The notes: generated by a model not told the origin, from the sequence alone. 6,052 bases of DNA from XYB2-FULL-45-11 sp964355525 (GCA_964355525.1 CAYHDY010000052.1:1-6052); one strand, 5' to 3'; counted from the first letter of the stretch, positions 1 to 6,002 are shown. Program-made: numbers and translations.

Positions 1-584
1 ACGTTTGGTTTTCCGATCACGGCGACGCGGATCGCTTCAATCTTGCGATAATCGACCGGAGGTTTGTTGATACTTTCCAGTTTCTCGTAAATCAAATCAA
101 GTAAATCTCCCACACCCGTTCCTTGTGTGGCGGAGACGGCCATCGGGGTCGGAAGACCGCGTAAGCGCCAGTCGGCATGTTGGAGTTTTCTGCGTTCTGC
201 GGATTTCTCTGCTTTGTTTCCAACCACGATAATCGGGGTTTTGGATTTCCAAAGTTTACTCGCAAGTTCGAGATCTTTCGGAAGCGGTTCACCCTTTGCG
301 TCCACAACAAATAAAATGACATCCGCTTGTTTGATAGCGAGCTCGGCTTGGATCACGATGTTTTTCTCAATGATATCCGCCTTGTTTGCATCGAGTCCTC
401 CTGTGTCCACGACACGAATGATTTTTCCACGCCAAAGACACTCGCCTTCATTGCGATCGCGTGTGGTGCCGGCAACGGAAGAGACCAATGCCTTGGATTG
501 TTCGATCATGCGGTTGAACAATGTGGATTTTCCCACGTTTGTTCGCCCAACAAGCACGACGGTCGGAAGGGAAGGAAGAGACAT
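1..584 (-). CDS. der: Ribosome-assembly GTPase Der (EngA), N-terminal part; C-terminus beyond the left edge
   Basis: Der is a tandem-GTPase protein that binds the large ribosomal subunit during its maturation in the cytoplasm. Reading leftwards from the ATG at 584, about 194 residues are present. They hold the whole first G domain: P-loop GRTNVGKS (13-20), the TT pair of the switch I region (40-41), DTGG (60-63), NKAE (123-126) and SAT (151-153). After a short linker, a second G domain starts with VIGKPN (189-194) and is cut by the window edge. This two-domain order separates Der from single-domain relatives such as Era or MnmE. The G4 motif is NKAE rather than NKxD; Glu at this place is known in some Der proteins, so I do not read it as damage. 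The start lies 2 nt after the stop of the LCP gene and no Shine-Dalgarno is visible, so translational coupling is likely. Family call is very sure; start is fairly sure. Confidence 0.95.
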   Translation of the reverse strand, partial: MSLPSLPTVVLVGRTNVGKSTLFNRMIEQSKALVSSVAGTTRDRNEGECLWRGKIIRVVDTGGLDANKADIIEKNIVIQAELAIKQADVILFVVDAKGEPLPKDLELASKLWKSKTPIIVVGNKAEKSAERRKLQHADWRLRGLPTPMAVSATQGTGVGDLLDLIYEKLESINKPPVDYRKIEAIRVAVIGKPN

Positions 585-586
585 AA

Positions 587-2245
587 TTACTTTAATACGA
601 AATTTTGCGAATTCTCTCCCAGAATGACCAAAAAGTCAATGTCTGACCCCGATGCCATTTGTTTCACATCTTCACTTGAAACGGAAAGTTCTTTTTGAAC
701 GACATCTCCTTCTGTCATCCATCCGGAAGAGGTGAGAGTGACATCCGATTTAAAAAATGTTTTCAACGTTTTCAGCTCCGCGGATTTTTTGCCGTTTGTG
801 AGATCATAAATAATCGTGTGGGTAAAACCTCGCGTCGGAGCATTACCGACTTTGATCACATTGAACCCATGTTGATCATTCAAAATTTGAGAAGCGCGAA
901 AGGCAAGTCCAGCGATCGTTGTTCCATTTTCAATGTCGACTCGGCTTGGAATGACTTTTGGAATGAGAACATTGTTATGGGTGGGGTCCCCAGACCCCGC
1001 TTCCTTTACAGCTATTTGCTTCACATCTGTTTTTTCAGCGGTAAAAATATACTTCGCCATTTGCTGAAGTTGTGTCCAATCATCGTTTTTTGGAAGAAGG
1101 ACATATGCGCCGTTCACCGTTGTTTCATAAAGCGGTGAGTTCGGTGAGGCATCGATCACATGATTCACAACATCTTCCGATTTTAAATCTTTGAATTCTT
1201 TTCCGAGACGCACTAATTCTGAAATGGAAAGATTTGTATTGATATTTTTTTGAAGCGTGTCGAGAATGCTGCCTACACGAATCGGATTGAAAAATGTGGA
1301 CACGGAAAAAACTTTATCTTTCACGGCGAGTAGAATTTTTTGCTGACGCATGGATCGTGCAAAATCCGATCCCTCACCGTTGTTTCCATGACGCGATCTT
1401 ACAAACGCAAGCGCTGTTGCTCCGTCCATGTGTTTCCATCCTTCTTTGAATGTCAGCACTTCAAATCGACATCGGTAATCCGGTCCTGGAGTTTTCACGA
1501 TACGTGTTGCATTGTCTGTCGCAAGAGCATCTGTCGAAGATCCTTCTGTGTTTGATCCTGTTTGAATAGACTTTCCATTCATGAGTGCGGAACTATTTCC
1601 ACACGTGTCATATTCCTTTCCAAGGATTGGATAGTTTGCATCTGTGAACGGATGATCGACATAGACATCGACTCCACCAAGCGAGTCAATCAATTCGGAA
1701 AATCCGCTGAAGTCTACCCGCATGTAGTACTGGACGGGTTGACGAATAACAGTTCCGATGAGATCTGCGGCAACGGTTGCACCGGATCCGGGTTTTTCCA
1801 TTTCCGCATAGGCGTTTGCATGATTGACTTTTTGATATCCGCGTCCAGGAAGTTCAACCGTCATGTCCCTCGGGAGCGACATAAGAGCAAGTTTTTTTGT
1901 GGACGGGCGATAGCTTGCAAAGAGAATGGTGTCTGTCAGCTGCGGTCCGTCATGACCTTCTCCCCCGATGCCCGTCAGTAAGATATTTACGCGATCTTCT
2001 TTTTCCCCGTTTAGCTCGGCATCATTTGGTGTCATGAAGCTGCGTATAGCGGAAAAAAGCGAAAAGCTGGTTGCGTTTGCCTTTCCTTCCGTTGTTTTCC
2101 CGACGCGAAAAGAAAAGACCGCGCCTGTGGTTGCAAGCACCAAGATCACAGCAATCACGGTTCGTCCGAAAAAAAGAAACGGCTTTTCATCCGGTTTGGA
2201 AAGCGCGTATTTCTCTTTGAGAAAATCAATTTTAGGATTCTCCAT
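587..2245 (-). CDS. LytR-CpsA-Psr (LCP) family envelope protein with C-terminal LytR_C domain
   Basis: LCP proteins are membrane-anchored enzymes that move glycopolymers from a lipid carrier onto the cell wall or a similar acceptor, acting outside the membrane. The 552-residue product has a short cytoplasmic N-terminus, one membrane segment (about 23-48) and then the LCP domain. Visible marks are VNILLTGIGG (from 86), LTDTILF with Asp105, SLPRD (123-127), the stretch around YYMRVDF (Arg176, Asp178), GGVDVYV (from about 190) and FVRSRH with Arg283 and Arg285. The last part (about 435-544) matches the LytR_C domain. Between Asp202 and Phe266 lies a Ser/Thr/Asn-rich insertion flanked by Cys215 and Cys259, possibly a disulfide-closed loop. 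I chose the ATG at 2245: an upstream in-frame ATG at 2302 would place the promoter inside the gene and adds no conserved sequence. There is no Shine-Dalgarno. It is the first gene of a unit with der. The exact acceptor polymer cannot be told. Confidence 0.92.
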   Translation of the reverse strand: MENPKIDFLKEKYALSKPDEKPFLFFGRTVIAVILVLATTGAVFSFRVGKTTEGKANATSFSLFSAIRSFMTPNDAELNGEKEDRVNILLTGIGGEGHDGPQLTDTILFASYRPSTKKLALMSLPRDMTVELPGRGYQKVNHANAYAEMEKPGSGATVAADLIGTVIRQPVQYYMRVDFSGFSELIDSLGGVDVYVDHPFTDANYPILGKEYDTCGNSSALMNGKSIQTGSNTEGSSTDALATDNATRIVKTPGPDYRCRFEVLTFKEGWKHMDGATALAFVRSRHGNNGEGSDFARSMRQQKILLAVKDKVFSVSTFFNPIRVGSILDTLQKNINTNLSISELVRLGKEFKDLKSEDVVNHVIDASPNSPLYETTVNGAYVLLPKNDDWTQLQQMAKYIFTAEKTDVKQIAVKEAGSGDPTHNNVLIPKVIPSRVDIENGTTIAGLAFRASQILNDQHGFNVIKVGNAPTRGFTHTIIYDLTNGKKSAELKTLKTFFKSDVTLTSSGWMTEGDVVQKELSVSSEDVKQMASGSDIDFLVILGENSQNFVLK

Positions 2246-2255
2246 AAGTATAAGG

Positions 2256-2284
2256 AGTATAGCTCTTTTGTGATGATAAATCAA
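2256..2284 (-). promoter_or_regulatory. Sigma-70-type promoter for the LCP-der unit
   Basis: On the minus strand there is TTGATT (2284-2279), a 17-nt spacer, then TATACT (2261-2256). The hexamers match the consensus at 4 of 6 and 5 of 6 positions with ideal spacing. Transcription would start near 2249, only a few bases before the ATG at 2245, so the mRNA would be nearly leaderless. This fits the lack of a Shine-Dalgarno there. A second TATACT-like stretch lies just before the ATG but is too close to serve as the -10 of an mRNA that includes the start codon. Confidence 0.6.
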
Positions 2285-2314
2285 TGACTCGACACTGTTC
2301 ACAATTCGTGCGTC

Positions 2315-2343
2315 TTGAACACAATTCTTGGTTATGCTAATCT
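2315..2343 (+). promoter_or_regulatory. Possible promoter for the tRNA-Val gene
   Basis: TTGAAC (2315-2320) is a 4/6 match to a -35 box. A good-looking -10, TATGCT (2333-2338), is only 12 nt away, while the 17-nt spacing points to the weaker TAATCT (2338-2343). Transcription from either would start about 6-12 nt before the tRNA. The 7-nt word ACAATTC occurs twice here (2301 and 2321). The region lies back to back with the LCP promoter, with about 30 bases between the two -35 elements. The exact boxes are uncertain, but some promoter must lie in this gap. Confidence 0.35.
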
Positions 2344-2355
2344 CCCGTTATCTAT

Positions 2356-2431
2356 GGATGTTTAGCTCAGTGGTTAGAGCACTGCATTCACATTGCAGGG
2401 GTCGGAGGTTCAAATCCTCCAACGTCCACCA
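2356..2431 (+). tRNA. tRNA-Val (anticodon CAC), CCA encoded
   Basis: A full cloverleaf can be folded by eye. The acceptor arm is GGATGTT/AACGTCC, with one T-G pair. The D arm is GCTC/GAGC, the anticodon arm CTGCA/TGCAG and the T arm GGAGG/CCTCC around TTCAAAT. The anticodon loop is TTCACAT, which puts CAC at positions 34-36; it reads the valine codon GTG. The variable loop is short (GGGTC). The discriminator base is A and the CCA end is encoded (2429-2431). The terminator hairpin starts at the very next base, so this is a single-gene unit and 3' processing has almost no trailer to remove before the hairpin. Confidence 0.96.
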
Positions 2432-2470
2432 AAAAATGAAGATGAAATATCGTCTTCATTTTTGTTTTTC
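2432..2470 (+). terminator. Intrinsic terminator of tRNA-Val
   Basis: AAAATGAAGA (2433-2442) pairs perfectly with TCTTCATTTT (2453-2462). One more A-T pair extends it outside, and a T-G plus a G-C pair inside leave a 6-nt loop. The T-rich run TTTTGTTTTT follows. It begins directly after the tRNA CCA. Confidence 0.85.
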
Positions 2471-2475
2471 ATGGT

Positions 2476-2504
2476 TTGACCGTTTCGATCGTTTTCGATA
2501 CGTT
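2476..2504 (+). promoter_or_regulatory. Possible promoter for the transglutaminase-like gene
   Basis: TTGACC (2476-2481) is a 5/6 match to the -35 box. Seventeen bases on lies TACGTT (2499-2504), a poor -10. A start near 2511 would give a leader of about 60 nt. Since the tRNA terminator lies just upstream, the gene needs its own promoter, and this is the best candidate seen. Confidence 0.35.
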
Positions 2505-2561
2505 GTGTCATCAAGTCATCGAGACTTGAAACAGACGTTCTTTTCATTGGAGAATAATAAC

Positions 2562-2588
2562 ATGGATAACCATGGAATCATTTCGTAA
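2562..2588 (+). CDS. Possible 8-codon upstream ORF overlapping the start of the next gene
   Basis: An ATG at 2562 opens an 8-codon frame (MDNHGIIS, stop TAA at 2586-2588). It overlaps the first 17 bases of the transglutaminase-like gene in another frame. The only Shine-Dalgarno-like word nearby, GGAG (2549-2552), sits 9 nt before this ATG but 19 nt before the main start at 2572. Ribosomes could therefore load here and re-start one frame over. It may also be chance, since the peptide has no recognisable feature. Confidence 0.3.
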   Translation: MDNHGIIS

Positions 2589-3432
2589 CACCGCTGAATT
2601 CGAATTTAGTATTCGACTTGTTGATGAACTTTTCGACAGAGTCGCGAAGCAGGACATTACCCAGACCAACGTCGGGGAAGTTCCGAAGAGTTCGTTTCGC
2701 GCGCAGTCTAGTTTTCTCACGAACACGATGCTTGTCATGGAACGTTTGTCCGGACACCCGGAATTTCGCGTTCCTGTCGCTGGCGATCTCGCCGCACCGT
2801 ACGGACGGTTCCGTAATCGTCACGTGATCGGTACGGGGACGCGTGTTCTTGGCGGTGTGTTTCTTGGACACGTTCCGCGTGAAGCACTCGTCGTTGATGT
2901 TGAAGATGCATGGCTACAAAAAAAGTTTTTGCAATTTATGCACGCACGATTTGCAAACTTGCGATCGCTGTATCTTCGCGGCGAACTCGACATTGAAATG
3001 ACCGTTCCCGGATTGTCTCGTGCGTTTGCTCAGGCTTTGCCGGAAGCATTGTTTGCCTTCACACGAACATGTCTGACATATGACGAGACTCGAGTTGCGC
3101 GATTGTTTCGCGAGAAACAACTTGAACTCGATGCGGAATTTTCTCTTGATCACTATCTCGCGGCCGGCACGGGTGTTTGTCGTCACATGATTCTGTTTCT
3201 TGTCGCAATGTTCGAATTGCTCGAGAAAAAATCGTTGACGATCGGACGGATGTTTTTGTGTCGGTGCTACATTCCGCACATGTTCAGTCATGCATGGGCT
3301 CGACACGAAGCAATAGATCATCCGATCTTGATTCTCGATCCCGCTCAGAATTTTCTCGGACCGCTTGAAGAAGGTGGGGAAATGGGCAAGTTCATCTACG
3401 ATCACGAATACGCAAAAATTCTTTCCTCTTGA
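2572..3432 (+). CDS. Transglutaminase-like (papain-fold) protein with Cys-His-Asp triad, role unknown
   Basis: The 286-residue product shows three stretches in the order of the transglutaminase-like fold. These are GVCRHMILFL with Cys203 at the start of a hydrophobic helix, SHAWAR with His240 and Trp242, and ILILDPAQ with Asp256. This Cys-His-Asp layout suits a thiol protease, amidase or transamidase; the substrate cannot be told. Residues 1-150 form a region I do not recognise, rich in Arg, Phe and Leu, with no signal peptide or membrane segment, so the protein should be cytoplasmic. The ATG at 2572 is the first usable start in this frame, since a stop lies at 2527 and no GTG or TTG follows it. 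Its ribosome-binding signal is poorly placed. The gene stands alone between the tRNA terminator and its own terminator; its TGA stop overlaps the hairpin. The fold call rests on motifs read by eye; the catalytic claim is inference. Confidence 0.75.
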   Translation: MESFRNTAEFEFSIRLVDELFDRVAKQDITQTNVGEVPKSSFRAQSSFLTNTMLVMERLSGHPEFRVPVAGDLAAPYGRFRNRHVIGTGTRVLGGVFLGHVPREALVVDVEDAWLQKKFLQFMHARFANLRSLYLRGELDIEMTVPGLSRAFAQALPEALFAFTRTCLTYDETRVARLFREKQLELDAEFSLDHYLAAGTGVCRHMILFLVAMFELLEKKSLTIGRMFLCRCYIPHMFSHAWARHEAIDHPILILDPAQNFLGPLEEGGEMGKFIYDHEYAKILSS

Positions 3433-3461
3433 TCCGCGGACGATTCGCGGATTTTTCTTTT
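3432..3461 (+). terminator. Intrinsic terminator after the transglutaminase-like gene
   Basis: ATCCGCG (3432-3438) pairs with CGCGGAT (3446-3452) around a 7-nt loop, followed by a T-rich run to 3461. The first stem base is the last base of the TGA stop codon. It separates this gene from the next one. Confidence 0.85.
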
Positions 3462-3471
3462 GGAAAAGGTG

Positions 3472-3480
3472 TGTTATGAT
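3472..3480 (+). promoter_or_regulatory. Extended -10 promoter of the 94-residue protein gene
   Basis: TGTTATGAT contains TATGAT (3475-3480, 5/6 match) with the TGn extension in front. No good -35 is present at 17 nt (a T-rich run lies there), which is common for extended -10 promoters. The start would fall near 3487, giving a leader of about 20 nt that carries the Shine-Dalgarno. Confidence 0.55.
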
Positions 3481-3494
3481 TTTTTTGACTTTAG

Positions 3495-3500
3495 AAGGAG
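3495..3500 (+). promoter_or_regulatory. Strong Shine-Dalgarno (AAGGAG)
   Basis: AAGGAG ends 6 nt before the ATG at 3507. It is the only strong and well-placed ribosome-binding site in the window; the other genes here lack one. It fixes the start of the 94-residue protein. Confidence 0.85.
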
Positions 3501-3506
3501 AGATTC

Positions 3507-3791
3507 ATGACATTTCATGACCCCGTTCATTTGTCGCAGACTTCTACGTTTTCACTCTTTTCTCGTGAAGAGTTCAAGCAAGAGTTCGATCAGATCGACG
3601 CGGAGCATACGAAGCTCGATGATCGTGGGGATGTGGATCTGACCGCTTGGATTAAACATCGCGGCGCCGGGCTGTTGAATCTATTGCGTGCAAGTCCAGA
3701 ACACTATGAAGAAATGAGGCATGCAATTCATGCAGCCTCGCCAGGAGAAGTTTTGAGAATCGCTCGAAACATCCTTGCTGAGACCGCCTGA
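3507..3791 (+). CDS. 94-residue acidic protein of unknown function
   Basis: I do not recognise this protein. It has no Cys, no signal peptide and no membrane segment. The N-terminal 20 residues are Ser/Thr/Phe-rich. Residues about 21-40 are strongly charged (EEFKQEFDQIDAEHTKLDD) and likely helical. The rest (about 45-93) reads as two or three amphipathic helices around WIKHRGAGLLNLL and EVLRIARNIL. That it is a real gene is well supported: it has an extended -10 promoter, an ideal Shine-Dalgarno, codon use like its neighbours, and terminators directly before and after it. It forms its own transcription unit and may be well expressed. A small helical regulatory or binding protein is possible, but nothing in the sequence shows a function. 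Confidence 0.85.
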   Translation: MTFHDPVHLSQTSTFSLFSREEFKQEFDQIDAEHTKLDDRGDVDLTAWIKHRGAGLLNLLRASPEHYEEMRHAIHAASPGEVLRIARNILAETA

Positions 3792-3820
3792 CCCGACCCT
3801 TGCTTCGGGTCTTTTTTTTT
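3790..3820 (+). terminator. Intrinsic terminator after the 94-residue protein gene
   Basis: GACCCG (3790-3795) pairs with CGGGTC (3806-3811). In another register, GACCC (3795-3799) pairs with GGGTC (3807-3811) around a 7-nt loop. Nine T residues follow (3812-3820). The hairpin starts inside the TGA stop codon. Confidence 0.85.
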
Positions 3821-3839
3821 GATATGCTTAACAGATAAT
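3820..3839 (+). promoter_or_regulatory. Likely promoter of lepB (-hisS)
   Basis: TGATATGCT (3820-3828) is an extended -10 element directly after the preceding terminator's T run. A second -10-like word, GATAAT (3834-3839, 5/6), lies a few bases on. Neither has a convincing -35. The leader before the ATG at 3857 would be about 10-22 nt and holds no Shine-Dalgarno. Confidence 0.4.
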
Positions 3840-3856
3840 AGTGCTTTACCTTTGTT

Positions 3857-4465
3857 ATGCCTAAAAAAAATTTGGCCCTCGAATCTTTTCTGCAACGCAA
3901 GTTCGGTCCGCTTGGGGCATCCATCACCTTGTTTATCCTAGAGGTCTTGCAAATCATTCTGATCTCTTCCGCCATCATCGTTCCGATCCGTTATTTTCTC
4001 ATTCAGCCGTTCTATGTGAAGGGCGCAAGCATGGAACCCAACTTTTACGATCAAGAATATCTGATCATTGACGAACTCACGTATCGCACACGTTCTCCGG
4101 AACGTGGAGAGATCGTCGTGTTCCGTTATCCGAGAGATCCGAGTCAGTTTTTCATCAAACGTGTGATCGGACTTCCGGGAGAAACGGTTCAAATTGAAGA
4201 CGGGCATGTGACTCTTTATAATACGGAGCATCCGAACGGAGTGCTTTTGACAGAGTCGTATATCGGTGACATGTTGACAAGCGGCACAAAAAAGGTCACG
4301 CTCGCCGCAAATGAATTCTATGTTCTCGGCGACAATCGCGGAGAAAGCATGGATTCCCGCATTTTCGGACCCGTGACACGCAATCACTTCATTGGTCGCG
4401 TCTGGATTCGCGGATTGCCTGTGAATCGAGCGGCAACATTTCCTTTGCCTACGTATAATTTATAA
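3857..4465 (+). CDS. lepB: Signal peptidase I (type I leader peptidase)
   Basis: This enzyme cuts signal peptides from exported proteins on the outer face of the cytoplasmic membrane, using a Ser-Lys dyad. The 202-residue product has one membrane segment (about 20-50). The family boxes follow in order: GASMEP with nucleophile Ser58, FFIKRVIGLPGE with general-base Lys101, then GDNRGESMDSR (158-168). It ends shortly after the last box, so it is the short, single-span form common outside the proteobacteria. The ATG at 3857 leaves a normal Lys-rich cytoplasmic N-terminus, but it has no Shine-Dalgarno. hisS follows after 60 nt without a terminator, so the two are probably on one mRNA. Confidence 0.95.
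   Translation: MPKKNLALESFLQRKFGPLGASITLFILEVLQIILISSAIIVPIRYFLIQPFYVKGASMEPNFYDQEYLIIDELTYRTRSPERGEIVVFRYPRDPSQFFIKRVIGLPGETVQIEDGHVTLYNTEHPNGVLLTESYIGDMLTSGTKKVTLAANEFYVLGDNRGESMDSRIFGPVTRNHFIGRVWIRGLPVNRAATFPLPTYNL
4454..4459 (+). promoter_or_regulatory. Possible internal -10 element for hisS
   Basis: A perfect TATAAT lies in the last codons of lepB, about 65 nt before the hisS ATG. No -35 or TGn extension goes with it, so it may only reflect the Tyr-Asn codons TAT AAT. It would allow hisS to be transcribed apart from lepB. Confidence 0.2.
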
Positions 4466-4525
4466 GAAGCAAAAAGTCTCATCACATTGACTTCAAAATT
4501 TCTTAAAGACTTTTCCCCTCCGCGT

Positions 4526-5947
4526 ATGTATATGAAACAGAAAAAAGAACAGCCGGAAGTTGTCGCGCCGAAAGTTGAAAAAACAGAAACAGACGACAAA
4601 GAAAAAAAAGGCGGAGCGAAAGCACCCCCTGAACTTCTGCGTGGATTCCGCGATATTCTTCCTGAAGAACAGGGGAAGTGGAATCTTGTACGCGATCGCA
4701 TTCGCGCGATTGCGGAAGCGTATACATTCGATCGCATCGATCTTCCTATTTTGGAACGTGCGGATATTTTCTTGCGTACGCTTGGCAAACAAACGGATGT
4801 CATTGAAAAAGAAATGTATGTGTTCGTCGATCCTTCCGGAAAAAGCGTTGCCCTTCGTCCAGAAGCAACGGCTTCGGTTGCTCGCGCATACATCAATCAC
4901 GGAATGCTTGATCGTCCACACCCGGTGAAACTTTGGTACGAAGGTCCGATGTTTCGTCACGATCGTCCTCAAGCCGGACGTTATCGTCAGTTCAACCAAG
5001 TCGGTTTTGAGTCGATCGGTGCACAAGAACCGATTGTCGATGCACAATTGATCGTGCTCGGTACGCAAATTTTCCGCGATCTCGGACTCGACATTCAGGT
5101 GCAAGTGAACTCGATCGGAACACCGGCATGTCGAAGTGCCTATCTTGCGGAACTCGTCAGTTACTTCCGTCCGCATCGCAATAAACTTTCCGAAGATGAC
5201 AAACGCCGTTTGCAAAAAAACCCGTTGCGTTTGCTCGACAGTAAAGAAGAAGGAATGAAAGAATTGCTCGCCGATGCTCCACAGATTTTGGACTGGTTGG
5301 ATGATGCCTCAAAAGAACACTTCACAAAAGTTCTTGAGTTCTTGGAAGAAATTCAAATTCCATACGTATTGAATCCTTACCTCGTTCGCGGACTCGATTA
5401 TTACACGCACACTGTGTTTGAGTTCGTAGAAAAAACTTCGGATCCGGACCGCGCACAAAATGCGCTTGGTGGTGGAGGACGCTATGACGGCTTGATCGAA
5501 TTGATGGGTGGTCGTCCAACACCAGCTTGTGGATTCGCTCTCGGGATGGAACGCATTGTGAAAGCGCTTGGAGATCAAGGGATCAACCCACCGCAACGTC
5601 CACAACCAAACGTCTTCTTTGCCCAGCTCGGAGACGCCGCACGTCGCGTCGGTCTCAAATTGTACGAAGATTTTCGTCAGGCTGGAATTCCGGTTGCGGA
5701 AGCGTTTGGAAAAAATGCGCTCAAGGCGCAACTTGAAATCGCAAATAAACTCGGCGTGAAACTCACGATCATTCTCGGACAAAAAGAAGTGCTCGATGGA
5801 ACCATCATCATTCGCGATATGGAATCCGGTGCGCAAGAAATCGTGGATGTAAACAAGATTGTCGGAGTCGTAAAAAGAAAATTGAGTTCAGAAGTCGACG
5901 AGACTCTGAAACCAATCGTGCGTCAGTCGCCGGTTGCACGTGAATAA
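4526..5947 (+). CDS. hisS: Histidyl-tRNA synthetase with charged N-terminal extension
   Basis: HisRS joins histidine to tRNA-His using ATP; it is a cytoplasmic class II synthetase. The 473-residue product has, in order, LRPEATASVAR (110-120), motif 2 around YEGPMFRHDR (138-147), the histidine-binding stretches RGLDYYTHTVFEF (288-300) and GGGGRYDGL (315-323), and motif 3 GFALGMERI (336-344). An anticodon-binding domain follows (about 360-453). The core begins at ELLRGFRDILP (about residue 36), where most bacterial enzymes start. The first 35 residues are an extra Lys/Glu-rich, probably disordered stretch, and about 20 extra residues follow the last domain. These make it longer than the usual 420-430. 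The start is unsure: ATG at 4526 (chosen), ATG at 4532 or TTG at 4487 are in frame, and none has a Shine-Dalgarno. Function is very sure. Confidence 0.95.
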   Translation: MYMKQKKEQPEVVAPKVEKTETDDKEKKGGAKAPPELLRGFRDILPEEQGKWNLVRDRIRAIAEAYTFDRIDLPILERADIFLRTLGKQTDVIEKEMYVFVDPSGKSVALRPEATASVARAYINHGMLDRPHPVKLWYEGPMFRHDRPQAGRYRQFNQVGFESIGAQEPIVDAQLIVLGTQIFRDLGLDIQVQVNSIGTPACRSAYLAELVSYFRPHRNKLSEDDKRRLQKNPLRLLDSKEEGMKELLADAPQILDWLDDASKEHFTKVLEFLEEIQIPYVLNPYLVRGLDYYTHTVFEFVEKTSDPDRAQNALGGGGRYDGLIELMGGRPTPACGFALGMERIVKALGDQGINPPQRPQPNVFFAQLGDAARRVGLKLYEDFRQAGIPVAEAFGKNALKAQLEIANKLGVKLTIILGQKEVLDGTIIIRDMESGAQEIVDVNKIVGVVKRKLSSEVDETLKPIVRQSPVARE

Positions 5948-5960
5948 TAAATCGAAATCA

Positions 5961-5995
5961 AAAAAATCCATCGCATGTGCGATGGATTTTTGTTT
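5961..5995. terminator. Strong bidirectional intrinsic terminator
   Basis: AAAAATCCATCGC (5962-5974) pairs perfectly with GCGATGGATTTTT (5979-5991), 13 pairs around the loop ATGT. T runs flank it on both strands, so it can end hisS from the left and a convergent gene from the right. Confidence 0.9.
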
Positions 5996-6002
5996 GATCA
6001 AA

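Noticed and set aside
123..126. Residues NKAE in Der (DNA about 207-218) as a broken G4 motif
   Set aside because: Coordinates given here are residue numbers. Glu in place of Asp is known in intact Der proteins and all other G motifs are normal.
127..698. Plus-strand open frames across der and the end of the LCP gene
   Set aside because: The minus strand encodes all Der motifs here without a break; the plus-strand frames are its mirror and show no start signals.
2246..2302. Longer LCP start at the ATG at 2302
   Set aside because: It would place the likely promoter inside the gene, adds 19 residues that look unlike coding sequence, and the ATG at 2245 gives a normal N-terminus before the membrane segment.
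2356..2431. tRNA 3' end as an integration site
   Set aside because: No integrase gene and no second copy of the tRNA end are present in the window; the terminator follows directly.
4466..4525. T-box or other known riboswitch before hisS
   Set aside because: The spacer is only 60 nt, too short for a T-box, and no conserved T-box sequence or terminator hairpin is seen.
4493..5215. A 240-codon open frame on the minus strand within hisS
   Set aside because: It is antisense to clearly conserved HisRS sequence, and its translation is rich in Phe, Arg and Cys with no recognisable motif, as expected for a shadow frame.
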